Assembly (NCBI GenBank): GCA_031082105.1
Contig: JAVHLO010000221.1
Span: forward strand, 1 to 6,064
Source of the DNA: Planctomycetota bacterium
Lineage (GTDB): Bacteria; Planctomycetota; MHYJ01; JACQXL01; JAVHLO01
Direction of reading: 5' to 3'
DNA length: 6,064 nucleotides
Part shown: in pieces, positions 1 through 6,039 of the stretch
How positions within the stretch are numbered: the first letter of the stretch is position 1
Layout: every line of letters starts with the position of its first letter
Position numbers and translations under genes: made by a program
The notes under the pieces: generated by a model
Databases searched by the model: none
Seen by the model: only the letters and a program-made list of their open reading frames with translations
Told to the model about the DNA's origin: nothing

Positions 1-632
1 TCCAGAGTATTCTCGATGAAGGGCTTGATATAGGCCATGTAGACCCACCAGCCGGGCACGTTCTCGATGGCTATCACGTAGATGTCATAGACCTGTCTGG
101 CGGGGAACGTCTCCGCGGCGGTCCGGATCACGGTCTCCACCTCGGCGAGTACGATGTCGTCGGTCTGCTCGTCCGAGGTCTGAAACACCCTCACGGTGAC
201 GAGGCGCACGTCGCGTCCGCCCTGGCCGACCAGTGCGAGTACGCTTATCCGCCGCGAGTACATCCATTGCGTGCCCGGTGAAGCGGCTCCGCGAACCGTG
301 ACATTGCCGCTCACGGGGCTGTCCGGCGTGACTCCGGTCTGGATGGTCAATTCGGGCTTGGTCAATATCCCGTCATCGAACGCGTCGAGAATGGCCGCAT
401 CCTCGCCCGAAGTCTCTACGAATGATTTCAGTTCGTTGACCATCTGGATGGCGCGCTGTACCGCGTATGACTTCCGCTCGTTCAGCCTGGCCACCTCGTG
501 AGCCCGCGCGAGGAAGGCCGCCATGCCGAGCAGGAGTATGCTCATGATTGCGAGACATACGGTCACCTCGACCAGCGTGACGCCCCGCCTGGAGCGGGGT
601 TTCAGCCGCCGACACGGTCCAAGACGTCTCAT
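1..632 (-). CDS. Type IV prepilin-like protein (PilV/GspI-type minor pilin), partial
   Basis: This gene runs off the left edge; about 210 codons are present and no stop is reached. The N-terminus has a short basic leader (MRRLGPCRRLKPRSRRG) followed by VTLVEVTVCLAIMSILLLGM. That is a canonical prepilin peptidase site: cleavage after Gly17, Glu at +5 (residue 22), then a roughly 25-residue hydrophobic helix that anchors the subunit in the inner membrane before assembly. The rest (VARLNERKSYAVQRAIQMVNELKSF and on) fits the extended pilin helix and a beta-rich head. The start at 632 is supported by GGAGG at 638-642, 5 nt upstream. An in-frame ATG at 644 is possible but has no such site. It lies 14 nt after the PilX-like gene and is probably its operon partner as a minor pilin or pseudopilin. 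The late segment with GWWVYMAYIKPF is not one I recognise from PilV or GspI. The fold class is secure; the exact subunit type is not. Confidence 0.85.
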   Translation of the reverse strand, partial: MRRLGPCRRLKPRSRRGVTLVEVTVCLAIMSILLLGMAAFLARAHEVARLNERKSYAVQRAIQMVNELKSFVETSGEDAAILDAFDDGILTKPELTIQTGVTPDSPVSGNVTVRGAASPGTQWMYSRRISVLALVGQGGRDVRLVTVRVFQTSDEQTDDIVLAEVETVIRTAAETFPARQVYDIYVIAIENVPGWWVYMAYIKPFIENTL

Positions 633-637
633 GGCCG

Positions 638-642
638 CCTCC
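638..642 (-). promoter_or_regulatory. Ribosome binding site deciding the prepilin start
   Basis: GGAGG on the minus strand lies 5 nt before the ATG at 632. It lies downstream of the competing in-frame ATG at 644, so it favours the shorter form. Confidence 0.6.
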
Positions 643-646
643 ATTT

Positions 647-2002
647 TCAGTACCTGTAGATAACAGTGACCGTCATCTCATTGCAGTTCGGGCACTTGTT
701 CTCGACATAATCCCGTTCGCAAAAGGTGCGTCCGCAAGAGGAGCAGCAATACAGCACGTGCACGCCCTGCGCGAAGCAGTAACTGCATTGCATCTCGACG
801 ATATGGGGCGGCTTCGATATCCGGTACCGGCCCAGCAGCATCCTGACGGTCTCGAGCGCGCCGTTGTCGAAGAAGACCTCCGTGAAGTCGCCGCCGACCC
901 CCGCCACGGTCACGGCGCCGTTCACGACAATGCTCCCGTAGATGACGGCGGTGGCGCGCTGGTCGTAGTCACCTTCGACAAAGATAAAGCCAGAAAAGCT
1001 CGAGTTGCCGCTGACCGACAGGTCGCCCGTGACATACAGCATCCCGCCGCCTGTGAGCGGCCTGTCTTCGTCGAAGACCGCGTCGCCTTGGATGCACACG
1101 AGGGCCATCGCGGGATACGGGTTCGGGAGGTCGTTCACGGTCCCGACACTGATGTCGGCCATCTGGAACAGCTCCTCCTGCGTGACCGCGAAGACACCGA
1201 ATACGCTGGTGTCGAAGGCGCCGGGGTCGACCGCCTTGAGCCCCTCGATCCCGGTGGCTTCGCCGGCGACCGTCGGGGCACCGGTGCCGGTCTTGTAGCC
1301 GACACCGAACCCGAGCGCGCCGCCGGCCACCTTCGCGCGGGCGGCGATGTTCACGGACGCGCCCGTCGATCCGCACAGGATCCCCGCGTTGATCGGCAGG
1401 TTCATCGCCAGCCTTCGGATCTCGGTTGCGACGCTTGTTCGGAGGAGAATGTCCGGCGGAGGATCGATGTACTTGAGGCCGAGGTCGTCGGGGTCGCCGC
1501 CGAAGATGATGCCGGTCGACTGGAGATACCACACGATGCCGTTGCCCGTCAATCCGCGTTCGGCGGTGATGTCTCTGCACGTGGTGTTCTGGACGACGTA
1601 TCGCCCCCACCGACGCGCGCCGGTCGACAGCGGAAGACTGCGGACAAGGCCGACACCAGGAAGGTCCGTGTCGAGGAGCGGTGGGTCGTCGTCGGGGTCG
1701 AATTGCGGATTGAAGACGGTCACCGGCTGGACGGTCTGCCTGCGAAACCAGGAGAGCGCGTCCACGAGCCCGGCCTGCGCGATGCTGATGGCCTGCGCGC
1801 GGTACGTGTGCTCCATCTCCACCGCTTCCCCGTGTGTAATGAGCGACTGCTGAACGACTGACATCAGCAGCGGGAGCAGCACCATCAGCAGGATTGCCAG
1901 GACCAGCCCGCCGCCCGACTCACGGCGCGGCCGGCCGGGAGGAAAACCAACTCCGCCGGCCATTGTCCGGTGGCTGCGGCCTCGCGACTTGCCAATACGC
2001 AT
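647..2002 (-). CDS. PilX-like minor pilin assembly protein with a cysteine-rich C-terminal tail
   Basis: The protein has 451 residues from the chosen start. A basic leader (to about residue 28) is followed by ESGGGLVLAILLMVLLPLLM (28-47) and then a helix with AISIAQAGLVDALSWFRRQ. This is the hallmark of PilX N-terminal domains, which, like GspK, usually lack Glu at +5. The middle is a long Gly/Val/Ser-rich exported region. About 312-385 (GGGMLYVTGDLSVSGNSSFS, IYGSIVVNGAVTVAG) has the repetitive beta-strand character seen in the C-terminal domain of many bacterial PilX-like proteins. The final 50 residues are unusual: eight cysteines at 406, 409, 419, 420, 423, 428, 437 and 440, arranged CxxC-x9-CCxxC-x4-C-x8-CxxC, like a two-zinc ribbon or cross-brace. 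The start at 2002 has GAGGTG 6 nt upstream; an ATG at 2032 in the same frame has no good ribosome site. It is the first gene of the operon with the downstream prepilin. It probably primes or caps a pilus-like fibre; the role of the tail is unknown. Confidence 0.88.
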   Translation of the reverse strand: MRIGKSRGRSHRTMAGGVGFPPGRPRRESGGGLVLAILLMVLLPLLMSVVQQSLITHGEAVEMEHTYRAQAISIAQAGLVDALSWFRRQTVQPVTVFNPQFDPDDDPPLLDTDLPGVGLVRSLPLSTGARRWGRYVVQNTTCRDITAERGLTGNGIVWYLQSTGIIFGGDPDDLGLKYIDPPPDILLRTSVATEIRRLAMNLPINAGILCGSTGASVNIAARAKVAGGALGFGVGYKTGTGAPTVAGEATGIEGLKAVDPGAFDTSVFGVFAVTQEELFQMADISVGTVNDLPNPYPAMALVCIQGDAVFDEDRPLTGGGMLYVTGDLSVSGNSSFSGFIFVEGDYDQRATAVIYGSIVVNGAVTVAGVGGDFTEVFFDNGALETVRMLLGRYRISKPPHIVEMQCSYCFAQGVHVLYCCSSCGRTFCERDYVENKCPNCNEMTVTVIYRY

Positions 2003-2008
2003 TGCTCG

Positions 2009-2014
2009 CACCTC
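2009..2014 (-). promoter_or_regulatory. Ribosome binding site deciding the PilX-like start
   Basis: GAGGTG on the minus strand sits 6 nt before the ATG at 2002. It lies inside the reading frame that would begin at 2032, so it argues for the shorter, 451-residue protein. Confidence 0.6.
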
Positions 2015-2139
2015 AAGGCGGGGAAACAGCATTCAACCACGACGCTTCTTCTTGCCTACCGGCCACGACCCGGCCTTCCCCTGTCGCCGATCAGGCGTTT
2101 CTATTGTCTGCGATTTCCCATCTCCCTGTCGCCACACAT

Positions 2140-2168
2140 ATTATAGCGGGAATGCCCTCAAAAATCAA
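2140..2168 (-). promoter_or_regulatory. Sigma-70-type promoter of the pilus operon
   Basis: On the minus strand, TTGATT (2168-2163) and a perfect TATAAT (2145-2140) are separated by exactly 17 nt. Transcription would start near 2133 and give a leader of about 130 nt before the ATG at 2002. The AT-rich patch stands out against GC-rich surroundings. Nothing I recognise as a riboswitch lies in the leader. Confidence 0.7.
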
Positions 2169-2183
2169 GTGGAGTCTGCAAAA

Positions 2184-2199
2184 TGTGAAATATTTCACC
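2184..2199 (-). promoter_or_regulatory. CRP/FNR-type operator candidate
   Basis: Positions 2185-2198 form a perfect 14-bp palindrome, GTGAAATATTTCAC. With its flanks it reads TGTGA-N6-TCACC, one base from the CRP consensus TGTGA-N6-TCACA, and is preceded by AAA as in strong CRP sites. Its centre is about 58-62 nt upstream of the predicted start, where class I activators of this family bind. The family assignment is inference. Alternatively it is a weak hairpin after the phosphatidyltransferase stop, but the stem is AT-rich and has almost no loop. Confidence 0.5.
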
Positions 2200-2270
2200 C
2201 GGTGGTTGGCGTTTGTCCGCTGCGTTCAGTCGGGCGTGTGCGATAGTCTCGATGGGTGTCGGCCGTTCCT

Positions 2271-3212
2271 TCACGACCGCGACACGGTTTCTCTACCACG
2301 GCCGGCCGTGGCCAGGAGGATGACCATCCAGACATTGGCGATGACCGCAATGGTGGCGAGGTACCAGAAGACGGCGTAGGGAAGGGCAGGCGACGCAAGA
2401 CACGCGAGCACCAGCAGGAACAGGTGCGTGGTGAAACCGAGGAAACTCCAGAACCTGATCAGGCAGAGGTCCCAGCGCGCTGGCGGCTTGAATTCCCAAC
2501 CCGGTGCGGCGGTCGGCTCGCTGGTGGGCTTCGGCCGGTGGAGCCCGCCCTGCAAACGCAGGTAGACAAGGTACAGGCGAAGCATTGCCGCGTCGAGCCG
2601 CTGCTTCTTCTGTCGCGCGGTCTCGAGCTCTTTCAGGACGACCTCGCCCGGCTCTGCGCCCTCATGGAAGCTCGGCACGAACCTGGCCAGAAACGCGTTC
2701 TTCCGTCCGTCCTGCATCGCGCAGTGGAGCACCGTGCTCAGCGCGGCCACGAGCGCCAGCGCCCATACCGGGACGGGCGTCCACGCGGGCGCATGGACCG
2801 ACGCGAACCATGCGGCGCCGATGAAGAGCGCGATGCCCGAGATGTAATCGCAGACGCCGTCGACGATGCGCCCGCCGAGCGAGCCGCCGCCGCGCGCGCG
2901 CGCAAGCTGGCCGTCCGCGCAATCGAGCACGATCCCGATGTAGAGCAGCCCGCCCGCAAGGGCGGCGAGATGCGGGTCGCATGCAAAGAGACACCCGGCC
3001 GCGGCAACCGAAAAGAGCATCGAGATGATCGAGACCTGGTTGGGGGTCAGCGGCGTGTGGATCAGCAGCTTGACGACCTGCGCGGCCACGCGCCTGTTGA
3101 GGTAGTAGTCCACCAGCTCTTCCACCTGCGGCGGCTTGCCGAACGTCGGCTTCGTCGGGAGAGTCGTCGGTTCGGGCTTGGTCTCTGCGGGAGCGTTTGC
3201 GGGTTCCGTCAT
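2271..3212 (-). CDS. CDP-alcohol phosphatidyltransferase family protein
   Basis: This integral membrane enzyme should transfer a phosphoalcohol from a CDP-activated donor (CDP-diacylglycerol or another CDP-alcohol) to an acceptor alcohol, releasing CMP. The family signature D-x2-DG-x2-AR-x8-G-x3-D-x3-D is complete: D97, D100, G101, A104, R105, G114, D118, D122 in the 313-residue form. These residues bind the divalent metals and the CDP group. About six membrane segments can be drawn: two before or through the motif, two after it and two at the C-terminus. The LTPNQVS stretch before the first segment is typical of the subgroup with phosphatidylinositol-phosphate or di-inositol-phosphate synthases. 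The N-terminal 30 residues are Pro/Thr/Lys-rich. A charged insertion of about 70 residues (KELETARQKKQRLDAAMLR and on) separates segments four and five. The ATG at 3212 has AAGG 8 nt upstream; a GTG at 3269 and an ATG at 3251 extend the frame without a clear ribosome site. The substrate cannot be told from the sequence. Confidence 0.9.
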   Translation of the reverse strand: MTEPANAPAETKPEPTTLPTKPTFGKPPQVEELVDYYLNRRVAAQVVKLLIHTPLTPNQVSIISMLFSVAAAGCLFACDPHLAALAGGLLYIGIVLDCADGQLARARGGGSLGGRIVDGVCDYISGIALFIGAAWFASVHAPAWTPVPVWALALVAALSTVLHCAMQDGRKNAFLARFVPSFHEGAEPGEVVLKELETARQKKQRLDAAMLRLYLVYLRLQGGLHRPKPTSEPTAAPGWEFKPPARWDLCLIRFWSFLGFTTHLFLLVLACLASPALPYAVFWYLATIAVIANVWMVILLATAGRGRETVSRS

Positions 3213-3284
3213 GTGAGCAACCTTCGGCGTTTCCAGGTCAGAAGCGTCCATGTCTTGAAGTCCGGACACGGGGCACGATGTTCT

Positions 3285-3363
3285 GGAGCGTCAAAGCCGC
3301 AGCTTTGACCTTGAATGCATCGCTGGTCAGAAAGGAAGGTCAAAGCTGCGGTTCTGACGCTCC
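3285..3363. repeat. 79-bp inverted repeat (REP/MITE-like, two 28-bp arms)
   Basis: The left arm (3285-3312) and the reverse complement of the right arm (3336-3363) match at 26 of 28 positions, around a 23-nt spacer. Each arm also folds on itself: GTCAAAGC-CGCA-GCTTTGAC in the left arm is a perfect 8-bp stem, while the right arm is an imperfect version. A pair of inverted hairpin units is the layout of bacterial REP doublets and of small non-autonomous elements. No transposase and no clear target duplication is visible. It would fall in the 5' leader of the phosphatidyltransferase transcript if the promoter at 3382-3410 is used. Confidence 0.75.
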
Positions 3364-3381
3364 GAGACCGCCTATGGACGG

Positions 3382-3410
3382 ACTGTATCAGAGGATCGAA
3401 TCGCGGTCAA
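3382..3410 (-). promoter_or_regulatory. Candidate promoter of the phosphatidyltransferase gene
   Basis: On the minus strand, TTGACC (3410-3405, five of six consensus bases) and TACAGT (3387-3382, four of six) are 17 nt apart. The start would be near 3375, giving a leader of about 160 nt that contains the inverted repeat. Confidence 0.45.
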
Positions 3411-3433
3411 GCATAATGCGGCCTGCCGCGGGC

Positions 3434-3446
3434 CGGCATCATGCCG
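3434..3446. promoter_or_regulatory. Small palindrome beside the divergent promoters
   Basis: CGGCAT-C-ATGCCG is a perfect 6-bp dyad lying 7 nt upstream of the plus-strand -35 box and 23 nt upstream of the minus-strand -35 box. Its placement between divergent promoters would suit an operator, but in a GC-rich region so short a dyad may be chance. Confidence 0.2.
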
Positions 3447-3453
3447 CCGGAAC

Positions 3454-3482
3454 TTGCTTTTGCGCGCGAGTATATGTATATT
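3454..3482 (+). promoter_or_regulatory. Candidate promoter of the pseudopilin-like/HEAT operon
   Basis: TTGCTT (3454-3459) and TATATT (3477-3482, five of six consensus bases) are 17 nt apart. The start would be near 3489, about 70 nt before the ATG at 3561. The AT-rich TATATGTATATT stretch stands out in a GC-rich region. Confidence 0.5.
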
Positions 3483-3560
3483 CAACGGGGTCAAGCAGGA
3501 CGAACCGGCAGGCGTGGGGCCGCGCGCCGAACTTCGGGATTCCTCCTTGGAGACACGATC

Positions 3561-4352
3561 ATGACTACCGGCGGTGGAAGCTGGGGCGACCGGGAGAGCA
3601 GAACGAAGGGCTTCTACGCGTTCCTCTTCGTGCTTGGTGTTCTCATGTTTATGCTGGCGATCGCCGGACATGTGTGGTTGACCAAGCTCGAAGAGAAGAG
3701 ACGAGAGGACGACCGGCAGGCGGCCATTGCGCGTGGCGCGGAGAAACGTCCGGCGCCGGTGCCGACCAGGCCAAAGATCGTCGTCGAGCGGCCTGATACG
3801 GATGGCGTGTCCGGTCAGCCCGGCGGCAATGTCCAACCGGAGGCCGGGACCCGGGACGTGCCTCCCGAGACCACTGCGTCCGATGAACGGCTTGACGAGA
3901 TAGTTCGTGAGCTGGAAGACGCGAAGTCGGCCGGCAACACGGAAGACACGGAAGAGGAGGCCCGCTGGAAGGACTGCTCCAACAACTTCAAACAGATCGG
4001 TCTTTATCTTGTCCTGTGGGTCTCGAAGTACGGACAGGAGAAGTACTATCCTTCCGCCGATCCGGAGGGCGCGGTGAGACAGATGCTGGAGACGGATGCG
4101 GACAAGCTCCTCCAGTGCACGTGCAGCGGAACTCCTCATAAGTACACGTTTGTGCCGGACCTCCCCAAGAACGCGATGGACGTGTTGCCGCCCATGTGCA
4201 TTGTCGCACACGAGAGCCAGCCGAACCGGAAGGGCTGCAGACATGTGCTCTTCATGGACGGCCATGTCGAGCGGCTGGATGAGGCCGGGTTTCAGCAGAT
4301 GATGGCCAGACACGCGGAGGCCTTGAAGGCACTGGAAACCAAGGAGAAGTGA
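3561..4352 (+). CDS. Membrane-anchored protein with a GspG/DUF1559-like pseudopilin head
   Basis: The protein has 263 residues. A short N-terminus with R14 and K16 precedes one membrane segment (about 18-40), then a charged helix (KLEEKRREDDRQ) and an acidic, Pro/Gly-rich linker to about residue 135. From C139, CSNNFKQIGLYLVLWVSKYG closely resembles the CxxNLKQIGLAL..Y stretch of GspG- and DUF1559-type pseudopilins. Near the end, CRHVLFMDGHVERL matches their typical NVLFxDGHVexL tail (D233, G234, H235). Cysteines at 139, 186, 188, 213 and 226 could make disulfides in an exported head. What is missing is the pilin signal: there is no Gly followed by a hydrophobic run with Glu at +5, so the pilin head seems to have been placed on an ordinary membrane anchor. 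The start at 3561 has GGAG 8 nt upstream; the frame stays open back to 3441 without a better start. The stop is 2 nt before the next gene. Its function is unknown; it is unlikely to be a polymerising pilin. Confidence 0.85.
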   Translation: MTTGGGSWGDRESRTKGFYAFLFVLGVLMFMLAIAGHVWLTKLEEKRREDDRQAAIARGAEKRPAPVPTRPKIVVERPDTDGVSGQPGGNVQPEAGTRDVPPETTASDERLDEIVRELEDAKSAGNTEDTEEEARWKDCSNNFKQIGLYLVLWVSKYGQEKYYPSADPEGAVRQMLETDADKLLQCTCSGTPHKYTFVPDLPKNAMDVLPPMCIVAHESQPNRKGCRHVLFMDGHVERLDEAGFQQMMARHAEALKALETKEK

Positions 4353-4354
4353 CG

Positions 4355-5968
4355 ATGTTGCGGCGGATAGCGCTGGTCGTCTTCGGTGTGTGGCTTGTGC
4401 TCATGGGGCTGCTTGTCCACCGCTATCTCGCGATGCCGTCGGAATCCCGGTCGTCGCGCGGGTCCGGGGATCGAGAACCGTCGGGCAGAGGCGACGTGTC
4501 GGCCGATTCCGAATCGACCGTGGCCGACCCGGGGCCCGACAACGCGAACGAAGGCGCGGACAATGCGAGCCGGGGGTGTCCCGCGGACGGATCGGTCGAT
4601 ACGGCGCTCTTGAGCGCCGGGAAAGAGAAGCAGAGACAGTTCCTGGAAGACGAGCTCGGGCGATCGATGCAGATACTGCGTACGGTGTCCGGCGGATTCA
4701 CCCTCGCGCGAGCGCTTGTCGGCATCTGCGATGATCTGGCAGGGTCGCCCGCGAAACTGGCATCAATACCGCGGCATGAGGTCCGGTCCGCGCTGCTCGC
4801 CATGGAGGGGCTGGAGCTGTTGGGAGCCGATCTTGGCGAGTTGGCGGAGCAACGGTTCTGGGCCTGGGGGAACGAGACGTGCAGGCTCGTGCTGCTCGCC
4901 GGTCTTGCCAGGTCCAAGTCGGTGCCTGCGGACATGCTGCGCGCATTCCTGCTAAGGGTCTCGCTCGACTCGCAGGAGTCCGAGTCCGTGAGAGCGGCCG
5001 CATTGAGGGTGATCGCCGGACGGAGTCTGAGCGGACAATGTATTCGGGAATTGGCCGATTACCTGGCATCGAGCCGGCCCGGAGACGCGATCTGGGAGGA
5101 CACGTGTTGCGTGTTGACCGACCACGCCGGCCAGGAGGGGAAGAAAGCGATGCGCGATCTGCTGGCGGCGGCCACAGCCGGGGGCGACGCTGAGGCAAAA
5201 AAAAGACTCGAAGAGTGGCTGACCTGGTCGGCGTATGCAGAGCCGCCCGAGGCGCTGGAGTCACTCGACATTCTCCTGCTGCGGTTCGAATCCTGTGCTG
5301 CCGAGGAACGTGCAGAGACGTTCGGGAAGATCTGGATCGGTCTGAGGCGACTGGGTGATGATGTCCCCGACGAGGTCGTGGCGGGGCTTCGCTCGCTCTT
5401 CGTCAAGAACGAGGATCTGCAGGAGCGCAAGGAGCTGTTCCGCCTGCTTCGACTCATTCCTTCCAGACCCGCCATGGCGGAGTTCATGCTAGACGTCCTT
5501 GAGACCGGCACGGATGCGGGGCTTCGCATCATGGCCGCGGACCAGCTCGACGCGTGTTCCGAGCGTTTTCGAACCGAGGAGATGTCGGCGGTCCGGGCGC
5601 GTCTTCTTCGCGCCTACGAACAGGAGACCGTGCCCGAGGTTCGGGCACGCCTCGCCTTCGCCGTGGGCCGGTCGGGCGAGGTCAACACCCTCTCGCAACT
5701 TGTGACGCTCTACGAGAAGGAACCTACGGAAGAGGCCCGGCGGCGGCTGATCTCCGCCGTCGGGGCGTGGGGGAAGACCGAGGTCTGTCCTCAGTTGGAG
5801 ATGCTCTTCGAAAGGGAAGCGGCTCCGGCCGTTCGCACCGAGATCCTCATGGCGATGGTCGCGTCGGACTTCGAGCGGGGCATCATGTTCATGGAGACCG
5901 CCGCCGCAAAGGAGGGCAACGACTCCTGGCGCGGCGCGGCGGAAGAGTTGCGGCGAAGGGTGAAGTAG
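4355..5968 (+). CDS. Membrane-anchored HEAT-repeat protein of unknown function
   Basis: The protein has 537 residues. A basic start (MLRRI) and a hydrophobic segment (about 5-25) form a membrane anchor or uncleaved signal, followed by a Ser/Gly/Asp-rich linker to about residue 90. The rest is helical and repeat-like. The clearest units are in the C-terminal part: PEVRARLAFAVGRSGEVNTL (from 427), EEARRRLISAVGAWG (from 459) and PAVRTEILMAMVASD (from 491), spaced 32 residues apart with the xxVRxxLxxAVG pattern of HEAT or PBS-lyase-type repeats. More degenerate copies lie upstream, for example ESVRAAALRVIAGRS. Such solenoids bind other proteins; no catalytic motif is visible. The ATG at 4355 has AAGGAG 8 nt upstream; a GTG at 4349 would put the same site only 2 nt away. 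With a 2-nt gap after the pseudopilin-like gene, co-transcription is near certain and a shared envelope complex is a fair guess. A run of eight A at 5197-5204 is unusual here. Confidence 0.87.
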   Translation: MLRRIALVVFGVWLVLMGLLVHRYLAMPSESRSSRGSGDREPSGRGDVSADSESTVADPGPDNANEGADNASRGCPADGSVDTALLSAGKEKQRQFLEDELGRSMQILRTVSGGFTLARALVGICDDLAGSPAKLASIPRHEVRSALLAMEGLELLGADLGELAEQRFWAWGNETCRLVLLAGLARSKSVPADMLRAFLLRVSLDSQESESVRAAALRVIAGRSLSGQCIRELADYLASSRPGDAIWEDTCCVLTDHAGQEGKKAMRDLLAAATAGGDAEAKKRLEEWLTWSAYAEPPEALESLDILLLRFESCAAEERAETFGKIWIGLRRLGDDVPDEVVAGLRSLFVKNEDLQERKELFRLLRLIPSRPAMAEFMLDVLETGTDAGLRIMAADQLDACSERFRTEEMSAVRARLLRAYEQETVPEVRARLAFAVGRSGEVNTLSQLVTLYEKEPTEEARRRLISAVGAWGKTEVCPQLEMLFEREAAPAVRTEILMAMVASDFERGIMFMETAAAKEGNDSWRGAAEELRRRVK

Positions 5969-6006
5969 TGCCGCTTCAGGTTTGATTTCGGGGGTACAGC
6001 TTCTAC

Positions 6007-6039
6007 CTGCTCGTGCTCCTGCTCCTGCTCTTGCTCCTG
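6007..6039. repeat. Hexanucleotide microsatellite (NTGCTC units)
   Basis: About 5.5 units of [C/G/T]TGCTC run in tandem: CTGCTC, GTGCTC, CTGCTC, CTGCTC, TTGCTC, then CTG. It begins 39 nt after the HEAT gene stop. In one plus frame it reads as a run of Leu with one Val, but a TGA lies just upstream (5983-5985) and there is no ATG or ribosome site, so it is best read as intergenic low-complexity DNA. Confidence 0.6.

Noticed and set aside
758..1861. A long plus-strand open frame (367 codons) opposite the PilX-like gene
   Set aside because: It is rich in Arg, Asp, Val and His with no domain, membrane segment or ribosome site. It is the usual antisense shadow of a GC-rich gene whose own product is clearly recognisable.
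2003..2133. A c-di-GMP (GEMM-type) riboswitch in the leader of the pilus operon
   Set aside because: Such riboswitches often precede pilus genes, and the leader is long enough, but the conserved GEMM core sequences are not present.
2185..2198. The palindrome read as an intrinsic terminator of the phosphatidyltransferase gene
   Set aside because: The stem is short and AT-rich with almost no loop, and only a short T run follows; the match to a CRP-type site and its position relative to the promoter fit better.
2256..3308. A plus-strand open frame (350 codons) opposite the phosphatidyltransferase
   Set aside because: The minus-strand frame carries the full CDP-alcohol phosphatidyltransferase motif; the opposite frame is low-complexity Arg/Glu-rich and has no features.
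3372..4313. A minus-strand open frame (313 codons) opposite the pseudopilin-like gene
   Set aside because: It covers the divergent promoter region and lacks any recognisable motif, whereas the plus-strand frame has a good ribosome site, a membrane segment and pseudopilin-like motifs.
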